Below, one piece after another: positions 1 through 6,241 of a stretch of 21,060 nt of DNA. Origin of the DNA: SAR202 cluster bacterium (lineage in GTDB: Bacteria; Chloroflexota; Dehalococcoidia; SAR202; CAJWER01); NCBI GenBank assembly GCA_030740335.1, contig JASLXL010000042.1, forward strand, positions 1 through 21,060, given 5' to 3'. The first letter of the stretch is position 1, and every line of letters begins with the position of its first letter. Both the position numbers and the translations under genes were made by a program. The notes under the pieces were generated by a model. It was given only the letters and a program-made list of their open reading frames with translations. It had not been told where the DNA came from and did no database searches.

Positions 1-293
1 GTGATGCCGAGGATATCGGGTCCAACCAGTGCCGCAAGGTCGTCTTCGAGGAGACCGGTGGACGCTGGGTTAGCCCTCGGGATGACAGCTACTCCTACCT
101 GTGCCAGCCTCGGGAGGAAGGACGCCACGATATCGCGAGCCTTGGCCTTCTCAGCAGGAGGAACCGAGTCTTCCAGGTCCGGGACGAGCGCGTCGGGCGC
201 CAGACTAAGCGCCTTCTCAAGCATGTCGGGCCGGTTCCCAGGAACGAACATCAGGCTCCTGAGCATCGCTGGCTCGTCTATATTCGACGCCAT
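1..293 (-). CDS. CitE / HpcH-HpaI aldolase family CoA-ester lyase, N-terminal part (runs off left edge)
   Basis: Reading the minus strand from the ATG at 293-291 gives 97 codons without a stop, so the gene is cut by the window edge. The start of the protein (MASNIDEPAMLRSLMFVPGN, then RPDMLEKA and PDLEDSVPPAEKAKAR) is the classic N-terminus of the citrate lyase beta-subunit / malyl-CoA lyase-like family. These enzymes are Mg-dependent TIM barrels that cleave or hydrolyse 3-hydroxyacyl-CoA thioesters. The RSLMFVPG strand and the acidic PDLEDSV segment are both present. A GGAGG Shine-Dalgarno at 300-296 sits just upstream and supports this start. The gene is divergent from cofE. The exact substrate (citramalyl-, malyl- or methylmalyl-CoA) cannot be told from this fragment. 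Confidence 0.85.
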   Translation of the reverse strand, partial: MASNIDEPAMLRSLMFVPGNRPDMLEKALSLAPDALVPDLEDSVPPAEKAKARDIVASFLPRLAQVGVAVIPRANPASTGLLEDDLAALVGPDILGI

Positions 294-321
294 ATCCTCC
301 CTCCATTCCATTCCGTTCACG

Positions 322-327
322 AGTATA
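322..327 (-). promoter_or_regulatory. Putative -10 element for the CitE-like gene
   Basis: On the minus strand this reads TATACT, about 29 nt before the ATG and ahead of the GGAGG site. No good -35 box is found at the right distance, so the call is weak. Confidence 0.35.
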
Positions 328-356
328 CCACTGCGCCAAGGGGGCTACTCCGCTCG

Positions 357-386
357 TTGACACTTCGAAACAGCGCGTGATATAAC
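357..386 (+). promoter_or_regulatory. Sigma70-like promoter of cofE, nearly leaderless
   Basis: TTGACA at 357-362 and TATAAC at 381-386 are separated by 18 nt. The predicted transcription start (about 392-393) is only a few bases before the ATG at 396, and no Shine-Dalgarno is present, so the mRNA is probably leaderless or nearly so. Confidence 0.6.
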
Positions 387-395
387 CGCCGCGTT

Positions 396-1193
396 ATGGG
401 CAAAGAGGGCAGCGAACAGGGAGTTGCCGGGGTACCACGGCTAGAGATCATCGGCGTCACAGGACTACCGGAGATCGCGGTCGGGACCCAGCTGGGGCAA
501 AGCATCACGGATGCTTGCGCCGCGCAGGGCACGCCGGTCCTGAACGGCGACGTGCTGGTGGTCACGCAGAAGATTGTGTCGAAGGCAGAGGGACGGCTGG
601 TCAGGTTGAGTTCGGTCGACCCATCCCCACTGGCGATCAGCTTCGCCGAAACAAGTGGCCGCGACCCCCGCCTCGTAGAACTGGTACTTCGGGAGAGCAG
701 ATCCATCGTCAGGATGGAGCCTGAGCGTGGCATAATTATTACCGAGACTCTCCACGGCCTAGTCTGCGCCAACTCTGGCATAGATGCGTCCAATGTCCCT
801 GGCGACGACTTCGTCGCCCTGCTCCCAGAGGACTCCGACGCGTCGGCCCGGCGAATACTTGAAGAGATCGTGGGAACCTCGTCGCTGACAGGCATTGCGG
901 TGGTGGTGTCGGACACCTTCGGTCGGGCCTGGCGCGAGGGGCATGTCGACTTCGCCATTGGCGCTGCAGGCATCGCCCCGCTGAGGGACTACAGGGGAAT
1001 ACACGATGCAGTCGGCAAGATGATGACCGTAACGCAGATTGCCGACATTGACGAACTAGCCGCGTCCGCGGAGTTGGTGATGGGTAAGACGGCCGATATC
1101 CCCTCCGCGATTGTCAGGGGACACCGTTTTTCTAGTGGGGAGGCCGGATACAAGCCACTGATCCGTCCTCGCACCAACGACCTGTTCAGATAA
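396..1193 (+). CDS. cofE: Coenzyme F420-0:L-glutamate ligase (CofE)
   Basis: This 265-residue protein matches CofE, the GTP-dependent ligase that adds L-glutamates to F420-0 in the last steps of coenzyme F420 synthesis (cytosolic). Family landmarks run in order: EIIGVTGLPEI near residue 17 (the G-x-x-G-x-P-x-I type start), VVTQKIVSKAEGR near residue 54, HGLVCANSGID near residue 123, and SDTFGRAWREG followed by DFAIGAAGI near residue 170. These contribute the metal and nucleotide binding shell. Length is typical for the stand-alone archaeal-type ligase, without the C-terminal nitroreductase-like domain of actinobacterial FbiB. It is transcribed alone from its own promoter; no other F420 biosynthesis gene is in the window. 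The bacterium therefore probably makes F420. Confidence 0.93.
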   Translation: MGKEGSEQGVAGVPRLEIIGVTGLPEIAVGTQLGQSITDACAAQGTPVLNGDVLVVTQKIVSKAEGRLVRLSSVDPSPLAISFAETSGRDPRLVELVLRESRSIVRMEPERGIIITETLHGLVCANSGIDASNVPGDDFVALLPEDSDASARRILEEIVGTSSLTGIAVVVSDTFGRAWREGHVDFAIGAAGIAPLRDYRGIHDAVGKMMTVTQIADIDELAASAELVMGKTADIPSAIVRGHRFSSGEAGYKPLIRPRTNDLFR

Positions 1194-1210
1194 TCACGCT
1201 CAAATGGACA

Positions 1211-1245
1211 AACAAAAACGCCACGGCCTTGATTGCCGTGGCGTT
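1211..1245 (-). terminator. Rho-independent terminator for the 98-residue zinc protein
   Basis: A perfect 11-bp inverted repeat (1217-1227 with 1235-1245, arms AACGCCACGGC / GCCGTGGCGTT, 7-nt loop) is followed on the minus strand by GTTTTTGTTTG. There is no T-run on the plus side, so it chiefly serves the minus-strand gene, although the hairpin also lies directly after cofE. Confidence 0.75.
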
Positions 1246-1276
1246 CCTACTTCAGAACCTGTGGTTTGTCTGGCTA

Positions 1277-1573
1277 CTAGTCGCCGTCTACGCTACTACC
1301 GCCCTGCATCTCATTTTTGGTCGGAATGTGAGAACCACCTAGCTCGGACGAGGAATCGTATCCCCAGGCTGAACCCTCTATGTAGTTCTGGAACTGCCTC
1401 TCCTCCCCACAGATTCGGCATTCACCAGTGCTAGATGGCCCATGGGGCGACTCGATAAGCCACTGGTGCTGACAGGTGGGAGCCTCGAGAATCTCGAGTA
1501 CTTCGTTCCCTGCTCCCACTGTCGATGATGACGTTTCCACTGTCTTGATCCTCCATTTTGCATCTGAATACAT
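1277..1573 (-). CDS. Small zinc-ribbon protein (98 residues), function unknown
   Basis: A 98-residue protein with a compact metal-binding core: C34-x-H36 ... C52-x2-C55, within CQHQWLIESPHGPSS and GECRICGEERQFQNYIEG. The pattern (C-x-H-x-W-x-I-E, then G-P-x-S, then C-x-x-C-G-x-x-R-x-F-x-N) resembles a family of unnamed small proteins that I associate with Chloroflexota genomes; that is recollection, not a search. The flanks (1-30 and 70-98) are polar and look disordered. No membrane segment or signal peptide is seen. A sigma70-like promoter lies directly upstream and an intrinsic terminator directly downstream, which makes it a stand-alone, well-formed gene. There is no obvious Shine-Dalgarno before the ATG at 1573. 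The role is unknown; nucleic-acid or protein binding through the zinc site is a guess. Confidence 0.75.
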   Translation of the reverse strand: MYSDAKWRIKTVETSSSTVGAGNEVLEILEAPTCQHQWLIESPHGPSSTGECRICGEERQFQNYIEGSAWGYDSSSELGGSHIPTKNEMQGGSSVDGD

Positions 1574-1580
1574 GAATTAA

Positions 1581-1607
1581 AACGCCTGAATTATAACATA
1601 AGGCGTT
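1581..1607. repeat. Inverted repeat AACGCCT-N13-AGGCGTT spanning the -10 box
   Basis: Seven-bp perfect arms at 1581-1587 and 1601-1607 flank the TATAAT of the minus-strand promoter. The 20-bp centre-to-centre spacing (about two helical turns) fits a dimeric repressor operator, but no regulator can be assigned. Confidence 0.5.
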
Positions 1608-1620
1608 AAAACAGTAACAA
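1590..1620 (-). promoter_or_regulatory. Sigma70-like promoter for the 98-residue zinc protein
   Basis: On the minus strand a consensus TATAAT lies at 1595-1590. TTGTTACT lies at 1620-1613, giving a -35 of GTTACT (17-nt spacer) or TTGTTA (19-nt spacer). The start codon is about 17 nt after the -10 box. Confidence 0.55.
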
Positions 1621-1745
1621 AAGGATTCATGGCGTGTCTATGTATTTCTAGGTGGGCGTTTCGGCCAATATCCAAACTGGCCTCAACGACATGCAGCCCA
1701 CCATAGCGGGCCTGTCAATTGCAGTAGCAGCAACAACTCAGCAGG

Positions 1746-1952
1746 TCAAGCTGCGTCGCGGTTCGCTCTCTTCTTACGAGGTCGCCCTGGCTTCTGGGGA
1801 CCCATTAGATCGGGGAATATACATGTCTTGTCCGGATCAGGCTCCAGGTTGATCTCATTTCCGCACTGCAGGCAATTAAGGTACCTTCCCCAGCAGTCCT
1901 CTCTCGACTGCAAATCCCCCCTACACCGGGGACAAACCTTGAAATCCACCAC
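1746..1952 (-). CDS. Small zinc-ribbon protein with AT-hook-like tail (68 residues)
   Basis: A 68-residue protein with a CPRC-type zinc ribbon: C7-x2-C10 (CPRCRGDL) and C27-x2-C30 (CLQCGNE), plus two extra cysteines (C20, C44). The C-terminal GRPRKKR (56-62) resembles an AT-hook, so DNA binding is plausible. The start is a GTG at 1952 or the adjacent GTG at 1949; AAAGGTG about 10 nt upstream acts as Shine-Dalgarno. An excellent promoter (1996-2024) supports expression. It shares the strand and metal-ribbon character of the next gene downstream but not its sequence. No catalytic motif is present. It may be a transcription accessory or DNA-binding mini-protein; function unknown. Confidence 0.75.
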   Translation of the reverse strand: MVDFKVCPRCRGDLQSREDCWGRYLNCLQCGNEINLEPDPDKTCIFPDLMGPQKPGRPRKKRANRDAA

Positions 1953-1995
1953 TTGTCAGCACCTTTAAGATCAATCTGTATCTGAATGGTGCCCC

Positions 1996-2024
1996 ATAAT
2001 AGTCTCAGAGAAGCCCAATGTCAA
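1996..2024 (-). promoter_or_regulatory. Sigma70-like promoter for the 68-residue zinc ribbon
   Basis: On the minus strand, TTGACA (2024-2019), a 17-nt spacer and TATTAT (2001-1996) form a near-consensus promoter. The predicted leader is about 37 nt. It is back to back with the plus-strand promoter at 2073-2102, so one bound regulator could control both. Confidence 0.7.
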
Positions 2025-2072
2025 GTTACGCATGCTAAAATGCATAAAAAGATTTACATCCTGGAGTTTCAA

Positions 2073-2102
2073 TTGACACACCTCCTTTTGGGCAACTATA
2101 CT
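2073..2102 (+). promoter_or_regulatory. Sigma70-like promoter for the SufR-like regulator
   Basis: TTGACA at 2073-2078, an 18-nt spacer and TATACT at 2097-2102. The predicted 5' leader is about 30 nt. Confidence 0.7.
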
Positions 2103-2139
2103 CAAGCTGAAATCATACGTTGGGGGCGCCGCCAAGATC

Positions 2140-2805
2140 GTGGAAGGCACACGACTACGAATTCTGCAGATCTTGCAGAAGAATACGCACGACACAGTCG
2201 AGGGCTTGGCCAAGGATGTCGGGCTGGCCTCCGCTACCATCAGACGCCACCTAGACATTCTTCAGCGCGACCATCTCGTTGCCTTTTCAGAGGTCAGGAA
2301 AAAGACAGGACGACCGGAGTACTCGTTCTACCTCACGGAAGAAGGGCAGGAAGCACTCCCGAAGGACTACTCCAAGCTCCTCGGCATGGTTGTGCAGCAG
2401 CTCTCCGAACTCAGTGAGCGTGACACTCTGGGCAAGGATGGCTCGGATGTTCTTGATCTGGTTTTCAGTCGATTGGCCGACGAAGTAGTGCGGCCGCTCA
2501 AGGCCGATCTGGCTGGTAAGAGTTTGGGCGAACGGGTTGCTTCACTTGAACGCCACCTGGAAGATCAAACCTTCGTTCCTGAAATGGATGTCTCCGACGG
2601 GTCGCTGAAGATTCGGCTCATGAACTGTCCGTTCCGTTCGGTCTCCCTGGAAAGCAAGGCAGTTTGCACATTCGACCTCAACGTCATCTCTTCCATGCTG
2701 GACATGAGTGTGGAACGGCACGACTGCATCCACGACGGCGACTCTGGATGCATGTACGTGGCAGACTTGAGCGCCGAGGCCGAAAGACAACTCGCCACCG
2801 TCTAG
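2140..2805 (+). CDS. SufR-like winged-helix transcriptional regulator with four-cysteine C-terminus
   Basis: A 221-residue regulator. Residues 4-75 form a DeoR/ArsR-type winged helix: RLRILQILQ, then GLASATIRRHLDIL as recognition helix, then the wing around RKKTGRPEYSFYLTEEG. The C-terminal half carries C163-x12-C176-x19-C196-x7-C204 (NCPF, VCTFDL, HDCIHDG, GCMYV). That is the arrangement expected in SufR-type regulators, which bind an iron-sulfur cluster and control Fe-S assembly genes. No suf genes are in the window, so its target is unknown; autoregulation and control of the divergent zinc-ribbon gene are the simplest guesses. The start is a GTG with only a weak GGGGG site about 13 nt upstream; no better in-frame start was found. 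It could be a related redox or metal sensor rather than true SufR. Confidence 0.85.
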   Translation: MEGTRLRILQILQKNTHDTVEGLAKDVGLASATIRRHLDILQRDHLVAFSEVRKKTGRPEYSFYLTEEGQEALPKDYSKLLGMVVQQLSELSERDTLGKDGSDVLDLVFSRLADEVVRPLKADLAGKSLGERVASLERHLEDQTFVPEMDVSDGSLKIRLMNCPFRSVSLESKAVCTFDLNVISSMLDMSVERHDCIHDGDSGCMYVADLSAEAERQLATV

Positions 2806-2854
2806 CCGGGCATCGACCGCCTCTCATTCGATAGATAAAGAAATTCTTTGTATT

Positions 2855-2969
2855 GTGAGGGGACGTGCTCTCGCACTGCAAAGGGGCTTTGCCCCTCTGC
2901 ACACCCCAGTAATCCATCAACTTAAATTCGGCTCACTACCGCGCCCACCCCCATAGCGCGCGCAGCGCC
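2855..2969. repeat. Composite interspersed repeat, copy A
   Basis: Lies between the convergent regulator and tenA. It contains a GTGC-TCTC-GCAC hairpin (about 2868-2879), a 25-nt core at 2883-2907 (GGGGC-TTT-GCCCC hairpin followed by CTCTGCACACCCC), ACTTAAATTC at 2920-2929, and a GC-rich motif ATAGCGCGCGCAGCGCC at 2953-2969 that touches the tenA stop codon. Related copies are at 7894-8035, 18355-18526 and, in part, 13968-14029. Confidence 0.7.
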
Positions 2970-3637
2970 TAGACAGGCCACTTCTCCTTCAAATACGCCG
3001 CGTCCCAGAACATGTACTCGTAGCGGCTGCTCAAGACGAATGCCTCCTCCATGCGCCTGAGATTATCTTCTGAAGCCGAAGAAGCGGTCCGGTCGACAAA
3101 GTCGCGGAGCCACGCGGCCAGATCTGCAAACTCATCGGAGGCGTACATCTCGATCCATCTCACGTAGAGTGGGCTGTCTGTCGGCAAGCCTCGATGCTCC
3201 AGCATCTTGCCAATCTCTGAGTAACCCCATGAGCAGGGCAGGATGGCCGCAGCGATCTCCTCGACGCCGCCAGATAAGGCTGTGCCCACTAGGTGGTGGG
3301 TATAGGCGAGAGTGGTTGGAGACGGCGACGTCGATTCCAGCTCCTGCTCCGTGATGCTAAACTCGGCGCAGAACGAGACATGGAGCGACATCTCCGTGTT
3401 GAGGGTCTCGTGGAGCAACCACGCGAACCACCCCATGTCATCGATCGTGGCAGCCTTTGCAGCGGCTATGGCAATGGCACGAGAGAATCCGATGAGATAC
3501 AGGTAGTCCTGGCGCATGAAGTATCGGAAGGTGTCTAGCGGCAGGGTGCCGTCGCCGATACCGAGCACGAAGGGATGGCGCTTCTCCAGGTCCCATGACG
3601 CCGCGCACTTACTTCTGAGGTCTGCGGAAAATCCCAT
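2969..3637 (-). CDS. tenA: TenA family aminopyrimidine aminohydrolase (thiaminase II)
   Basis: A 222-residue all-helical TenA/THI-4 protein. The residues known from B. subtilis TenA are in place: D44 in MRQDYLYL, Y47, Y112, the nucleophile C135 in ILPCSWGYSE with Y139, and a glutamate at E207 in SSRYEYMFWDAAY. Family members hydrolyse the aminomethyl-pyrimidine from degraded thiamine for salvage; some act on formyl-aminopyrimidine. The start ATG (3637) overlaps the stop codon of the upstream gene (TGATG), so translation is coupled. No TPP riboswitch is visible upstream of the pair. The stop codon abuts repeat copy A. Confidence in family is high; the exact substrate is inferred. Confidence 0.93.
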   Translation of the reverse strand: MGFSADLRSKCAASWDLEKRHPFVLGIGDGTLPLDTFRYFMRQDYLYLIGFSRAIAIAAAKAATIDDMGWFAWLLHETLNTEMSLHVSFCAEFSITEQELESTSPSPTTLAYTHHLVGTALSGGVEEIAAAILPCSWGYSEIGKMLEHRGLPTDSPLYVRWIEMYASDEFADLAAWLRDFVDRTASSASEDNLRRMEEAFVLSSRYEYMFWDAAYLKEKWPV

Positions 3638-4011
3638 CAGATCGCCTCCACAATAATCGTGTCTCCCGAATTGACCTGCTTCAGTATGGTTGGATCGTCA
3701 TCGACACTACCCAGGACATTCACAGCACTCATCGGTCTTATCTCGTCGCCGCGGCTCATGGGTGTCAGGCCGAAGAACAGGCATAGGGCAGATCCTGACG
3801 GCCAGTACGTAACTGCGCCCATCTCGGCCACCTCAACGTCCTGCTCCTCGTCCGACTCGACTGGAATAGTGAAGTAGATTTCATCACCCCACGTCCCAAC
3901 AGGGGCTTCGTATGGGAGGGCATCCCACACCATACCTGCTATTACACTGTCGTTTAGTGTGGCCGTGACGTTGACCCCACCCGCGATTATCCTTACTCTC
4001 CTGTGTGGCAC
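3637..4011 (-). CDS. Cyclophilin-like fold protein (TM1367 / DUF369 type)
   Basis: A 124-residue protein matching the small cyclophilin-fold family typified by Thermotoga TM1367. Typical segments are VTATLNDSVIAGMVWDALP near residue 15, the signature WGDEIYFTIPV near residue 41, VTYWPSGSALCLFFGLTPMS near residue 66, and a C-terminal SGDTIIVEAI. Structures of the family resemble cyclophilin, but the peptidyl-prolyl isomerase residues are not generally conserved and no firm function is known. The GTG start is supported by GAGGAGG 5 nt upstream. It is the first gene of a two-gene unit and overlaps tenA by one base, suggesting a shared role in pyrimidine/thiamine salvage or cofactor handling; this is inference from context only. 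Confidence 0.88.
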   Translation of the reverse strand: MPHRRVRIIAGGVNVTATLNDSVIAGMVWDALPYEAPVGTWGDEIYFTIPVESDEEQDVEVAEMGAVTYWPSGSALCLFFGLTPMSRGDEIRPMSAVNVLGSVDDDPTILKQVNSGDTIIVEAI

Positions 4012-4049
4012 TTGCGTCCTCCTCGGACTGTGCTGTCTCGTGCTCGGGT

Positions 4050-4078
4050 ATTATCGGGGAGCGCCCCCGCGTGGGCAA
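4050..4078 (-). promoter_or_regulatory. Putative promoter of the cyclophilin-fold / tenA unit
   Basis: On the minus strand TTGCCC (4078-4073), a 17-nt spacer and GATAAT (4055-4050), about 39 nt before the GTG start. The -35 is only half consensus. Confidence 0.45.
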
Positions 4079-4131
4079 CAATCGTAGAGAACCATCTTCA
4101 GAGGGCATTTTGACAGCGGGAACGGAGAGTT

Positions 4132-4593
4132 ATGAAACGGATCATGCTAAGAAAACCCTTCGACATCGACATTGAGAATGCAGCGGGCCCCGTGCCCGAC
4201 CGCGAGCAGGTCCTCGTACGAACCAGAGCAACCGGTATTGCGGTGGGAACTGAGATGGCGCTGTACCTAGGTACCAATCATGACCTGGTCCTGCGGCGCT
4301 GGAAACCTCAGTGGGAGTACCCGATGTACACTGGTTACGAGGCCGTGGACAAGGAACTGGACGTCCTGGCGTCAAGTCAGGCCGGACCCGCAGGAGAGCC
4401 ACCACCCGACCAGCTCCGGTGAACGAGACTATGGAACAAGCGACTGGTGATCGATTATCTGGCTGAGGAACGCCTGCGGACTAACGGGCTTGTGTCCCAT
4501 GTGCTGGGCTTTGCGGAGGCCCGGCGGGCCTCCGACATGATCGACAAAAAATCCGAGCCTTCGATGCAGGTCGTCCTGCGCTGGCATGGGTAG
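4132..4593 (+). pseudogene. Zinc-type alcohol dehydrogenase (MDR family) with central deletion and in-frame stop
   Basis: The ATG at 4132 (preceded by GGAGAG) opens a frame whose first 72 or so residues are the GroES-like N-terminus of a medium-chain zinc-dependent dehydrogenase: EQVLVRTRATGIAVGTEMAL, then RRWKPQWEYPMYTGYEAV. The sequence then jumps to KELDVLASSQAGP, which resembles a segment near the end of such proteins. The NAD(P)-binding Rossmann domain is missing. A TGA at 4420-4422 interrupts, and the same frame continues with WNKRLVIDYLAEERLRTNG, GLVSHVLGFAEARRASDM and MQVVLRWHG, a typical C-terminus, ending TAG at 4591-4593. So it is an internally deleted gene plus a nonsense mutation, 17 nt ahead of glpK. 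The first 96 codons could still be translated but would not be a working enzyme. Confidence 0.8.
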
Positions 4594-4610
4594 AGGTAAG
4601 GAGACACGTC

Positions 4611-6137
4611 GTGACACGCGCAGGGTACATCTTAGCCATCGACCAGGGCACCACGGGGACCACCGCACTGCTGGTAGACGGCTCAGGGCGAGTCGTATGG
4701 CAGACGAGTCAAGAGATAGAACAGATATACCCGCAGCCGGGCTGGGTCGAACACGATCCCGAGGATCTGTTCGACTCCTGCCTTGCGGTCGTCGACGAAC
4801 TGCTGGAGGAGACGGAGACCGATCCCCGGCAGATTGAGGCCGTGGGGATCGCAAACCAGCGTGAGACGACTCTAGTCTGGGACCGCGAGACCGGCGAGCC
4901 GATGTACAACGCGGTCGTGTGGCAGTGCAGGCGGTCAGCGCCGCTGTGCGAGGCAATGAAGGCACAGGGCCTGGAGGCAATGGTCCGCGCCAGGACCGGC
5001 CTACCCATCGACGCGTATTTTTCGGCGACGAAGCTCAGATGGCTACTGGACGCCATTCCGAACGGTCAGCGGCGGGCAGAGTCCGGTGAACTGGCTTTCG
5101 GGACCGTGGATAGCTGGCTGCTATGGAAGCTCACCAACGGCGCGATTCACGCCACGGATACCACCAACGCTTCCCGTACGATGCTGTACGACATAGATAG
5201 ACTCAAGTGGGACCCACAGCTGCTGAGTGCCCTCGATATCCCTGTTGCGCTGCTACCTGAGGTTAGACCGTCGAGCGGCGTGTTGGGGCACTTGTCGGGA
5301 GAGTTGTTCGGAGGTCAGGGAGTCCCTATCGCTGGCATGGCCGGCGACCAGCATGCCGCGCTTTTCGGTCAGGCGTGTTTCCAGCCCGGTATGGTAAAAA
5401 ACACCTACGGCACCGGCTCATTCGTGCTGACCAACACAGGTCCCAATCGCGTTCAGTCGGGATCCGGGATGATTTCGACGATAGCGTGGCAGATTGGCGA
5501 CGAGGTGACCTACGCCCTGGAGGGCAGCATCTTCGCGACGGGCTCAACGGTACAGTGGCTGAGAGACGGACTAGGGCTGATAGCTGAGGCGTCTGAGACG
5601 GACGCGTTGGCACGGACCGTACCCGACAACGGCGGCGTCTACTTGGTGCCAGCATTTACGGGGCTGGGTACGCCCCACTGGGACATGGATGCTAGGGGAG
5701 CGATATTGGGAATCACGCGCGGAACTACCCGTGGTCACTTTGCGAGGGCTGCTCTGGAGTCGACGGCCTATCAGACCAGGGATGTGGTGGAAGCGATATC
5801 GAAGGACACAGGCCAGGGCGTGTCACTGCTGCGAGTGGACGGCGGGGGTACGGCCAGCGAGCTGATGATGCAGTTCCAGGCGGACATCCTGGGCATTCCG
5901 ACAGAGCGGAGCGCGATGCCGGAGACTACTGCCCTCGGAGCGGCCTACCTGGCAGGGCTGGCGGTGGGTTTCTGGAACGACCTGGAAGAGATCGCAGATC
6001 ACTGGCGAAGCGACGGGAGGTTTGAGCCCGCAATGGTAGACGTCGAGCGCGAACGCCTGTACTTGGGATGGCAACGTGCGGTGCTGCGCACGCTTAGGAG
6101 GGCGGAAGTGGCACCAGCACCAGCTAGCTGTAGCTGA
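4611..6137 (+). CDS. glpK: Glycerol kinase
   Basis: A 508-residue FGGY-family kinase that phosphorylates glycerol to sn-glycerol 3-phosphate with ATP (cytosolic). It begins with the phosphate-1 loop AIDQGTTGTTALLVD (from residue 9). GIANQRETTLVWDRETGEP and YNAVVWQCRRS follow, with glycerol-site motifs typical of GlpK rather than xylulokinase. GMAGDQHAALFGQACF is in the middle, and the adenosine motif VDGGGTASELMMQF starts at residue 409, followed by PETTALGAAYLAGLAVGFW. Length equals the family norm. The GTG start has a strong TAAGGAG Shine-Dalgarno 7 nt away. Transcription probably enters through the dehydrogenase pseudogene, as no separate promoter is evident. No glpF, glpD or glpA neighbour is present, so the glycerol 3-phosphate fate is not shown here. 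Confidence 0.97.
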   Translation: MTRAGYILAIDQGTTGTTALLVDGSGRVVWQTSQEIEQIYPQPGWVEHDPEDLFDSCLAVVDELLEETETDPRQIEAVGIANQRETTLVWDRETGEPMYNAVVWQCRRSAPLCEAMKAQGLEAMVRARTGLPIDAYFSATKLRWLLDAIPNGQRRAESGELAFGTVDSWLLWKLTNGAIHATDTTNASRTMLYDIDRLKWDPQLLSALDIPVALLPEVRPSSGVLGHLSGELFGGQGVPIAGMAGDQHAALFGQACFQPGMVKNTYGTGSFVLTNTGPNRVQSGSGMISTIAWQIGDEVTYALEGSIFATGSTVQWLRDGLGLIAEASETDALARTVPDNGGVYLVPAFTGLGTPHWDMDARGAILGITRGTTRGHFARAALESTAYQTRDVVEAISKDTGQGVSLLRVDGGGTASELMMQFQADILGIPTERSAMPETTALGAAYLAGLAVGFWNDLEEIADHWRSDGRFEPAMVDVERERLYLGWQRAVLRTLRRAEVAPAPASCS

Positions 6138-6168
6138 TGATAGGACAACGGGCGGATTCGGGTGACGG

Positions 6169-6177
6169 TGGTATAAT
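6169..6177 (+). promoter_or_regulatory. Extended -10 promoter of the SelA-like gene
   Basis: TGGTATAAT (TG-n-TATAAT) with no clear -35 box. The predicted leader is about 60 nt and ends in AGAGGT ahead of the ATG at 6242. Confidence 0.6.
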
Positions 6178-6241
6178 CTGCCGAGCATCGAAGGGGCCCT
6201 GTCGCTCCTCCGACAGATCAGCAATAAAACAGAGGTAAGAC

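Noticed and set aside
1..360. Plus-strand open frame at the left edge
   Set aside because: It is the shadow of the minus-strand CitE-like gene, whose protein is clearly recognisable.
317..973. Long minus-strand open frame across cofE
   Set aside because: Serine/arginine/proline-rich shadow of cofE; no family resemblance.
1652..1852. 66-residue plus-strand frame (MGVSANIQTGLNDM...)
   Set aside because: Overlaps the well-supported 68-residue zinc ribbon, has no ribosome site, and turns into shadow sequence after about residue 30.
2883..2907. Rho-independent terminator for the SufR-like gene or tenA
   Set aside because: The GGGGC/GCCCC hairpin has no T-run on either side; it is better explained as part of the interspersed repeat.
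3952..4131. TPP riboswitch ahead of the cyclophilin-fold / tenA unit
   Set aside because: No CTGAGA or related THI-box sequence was found; the leader before the GTG is only about 30 nt.
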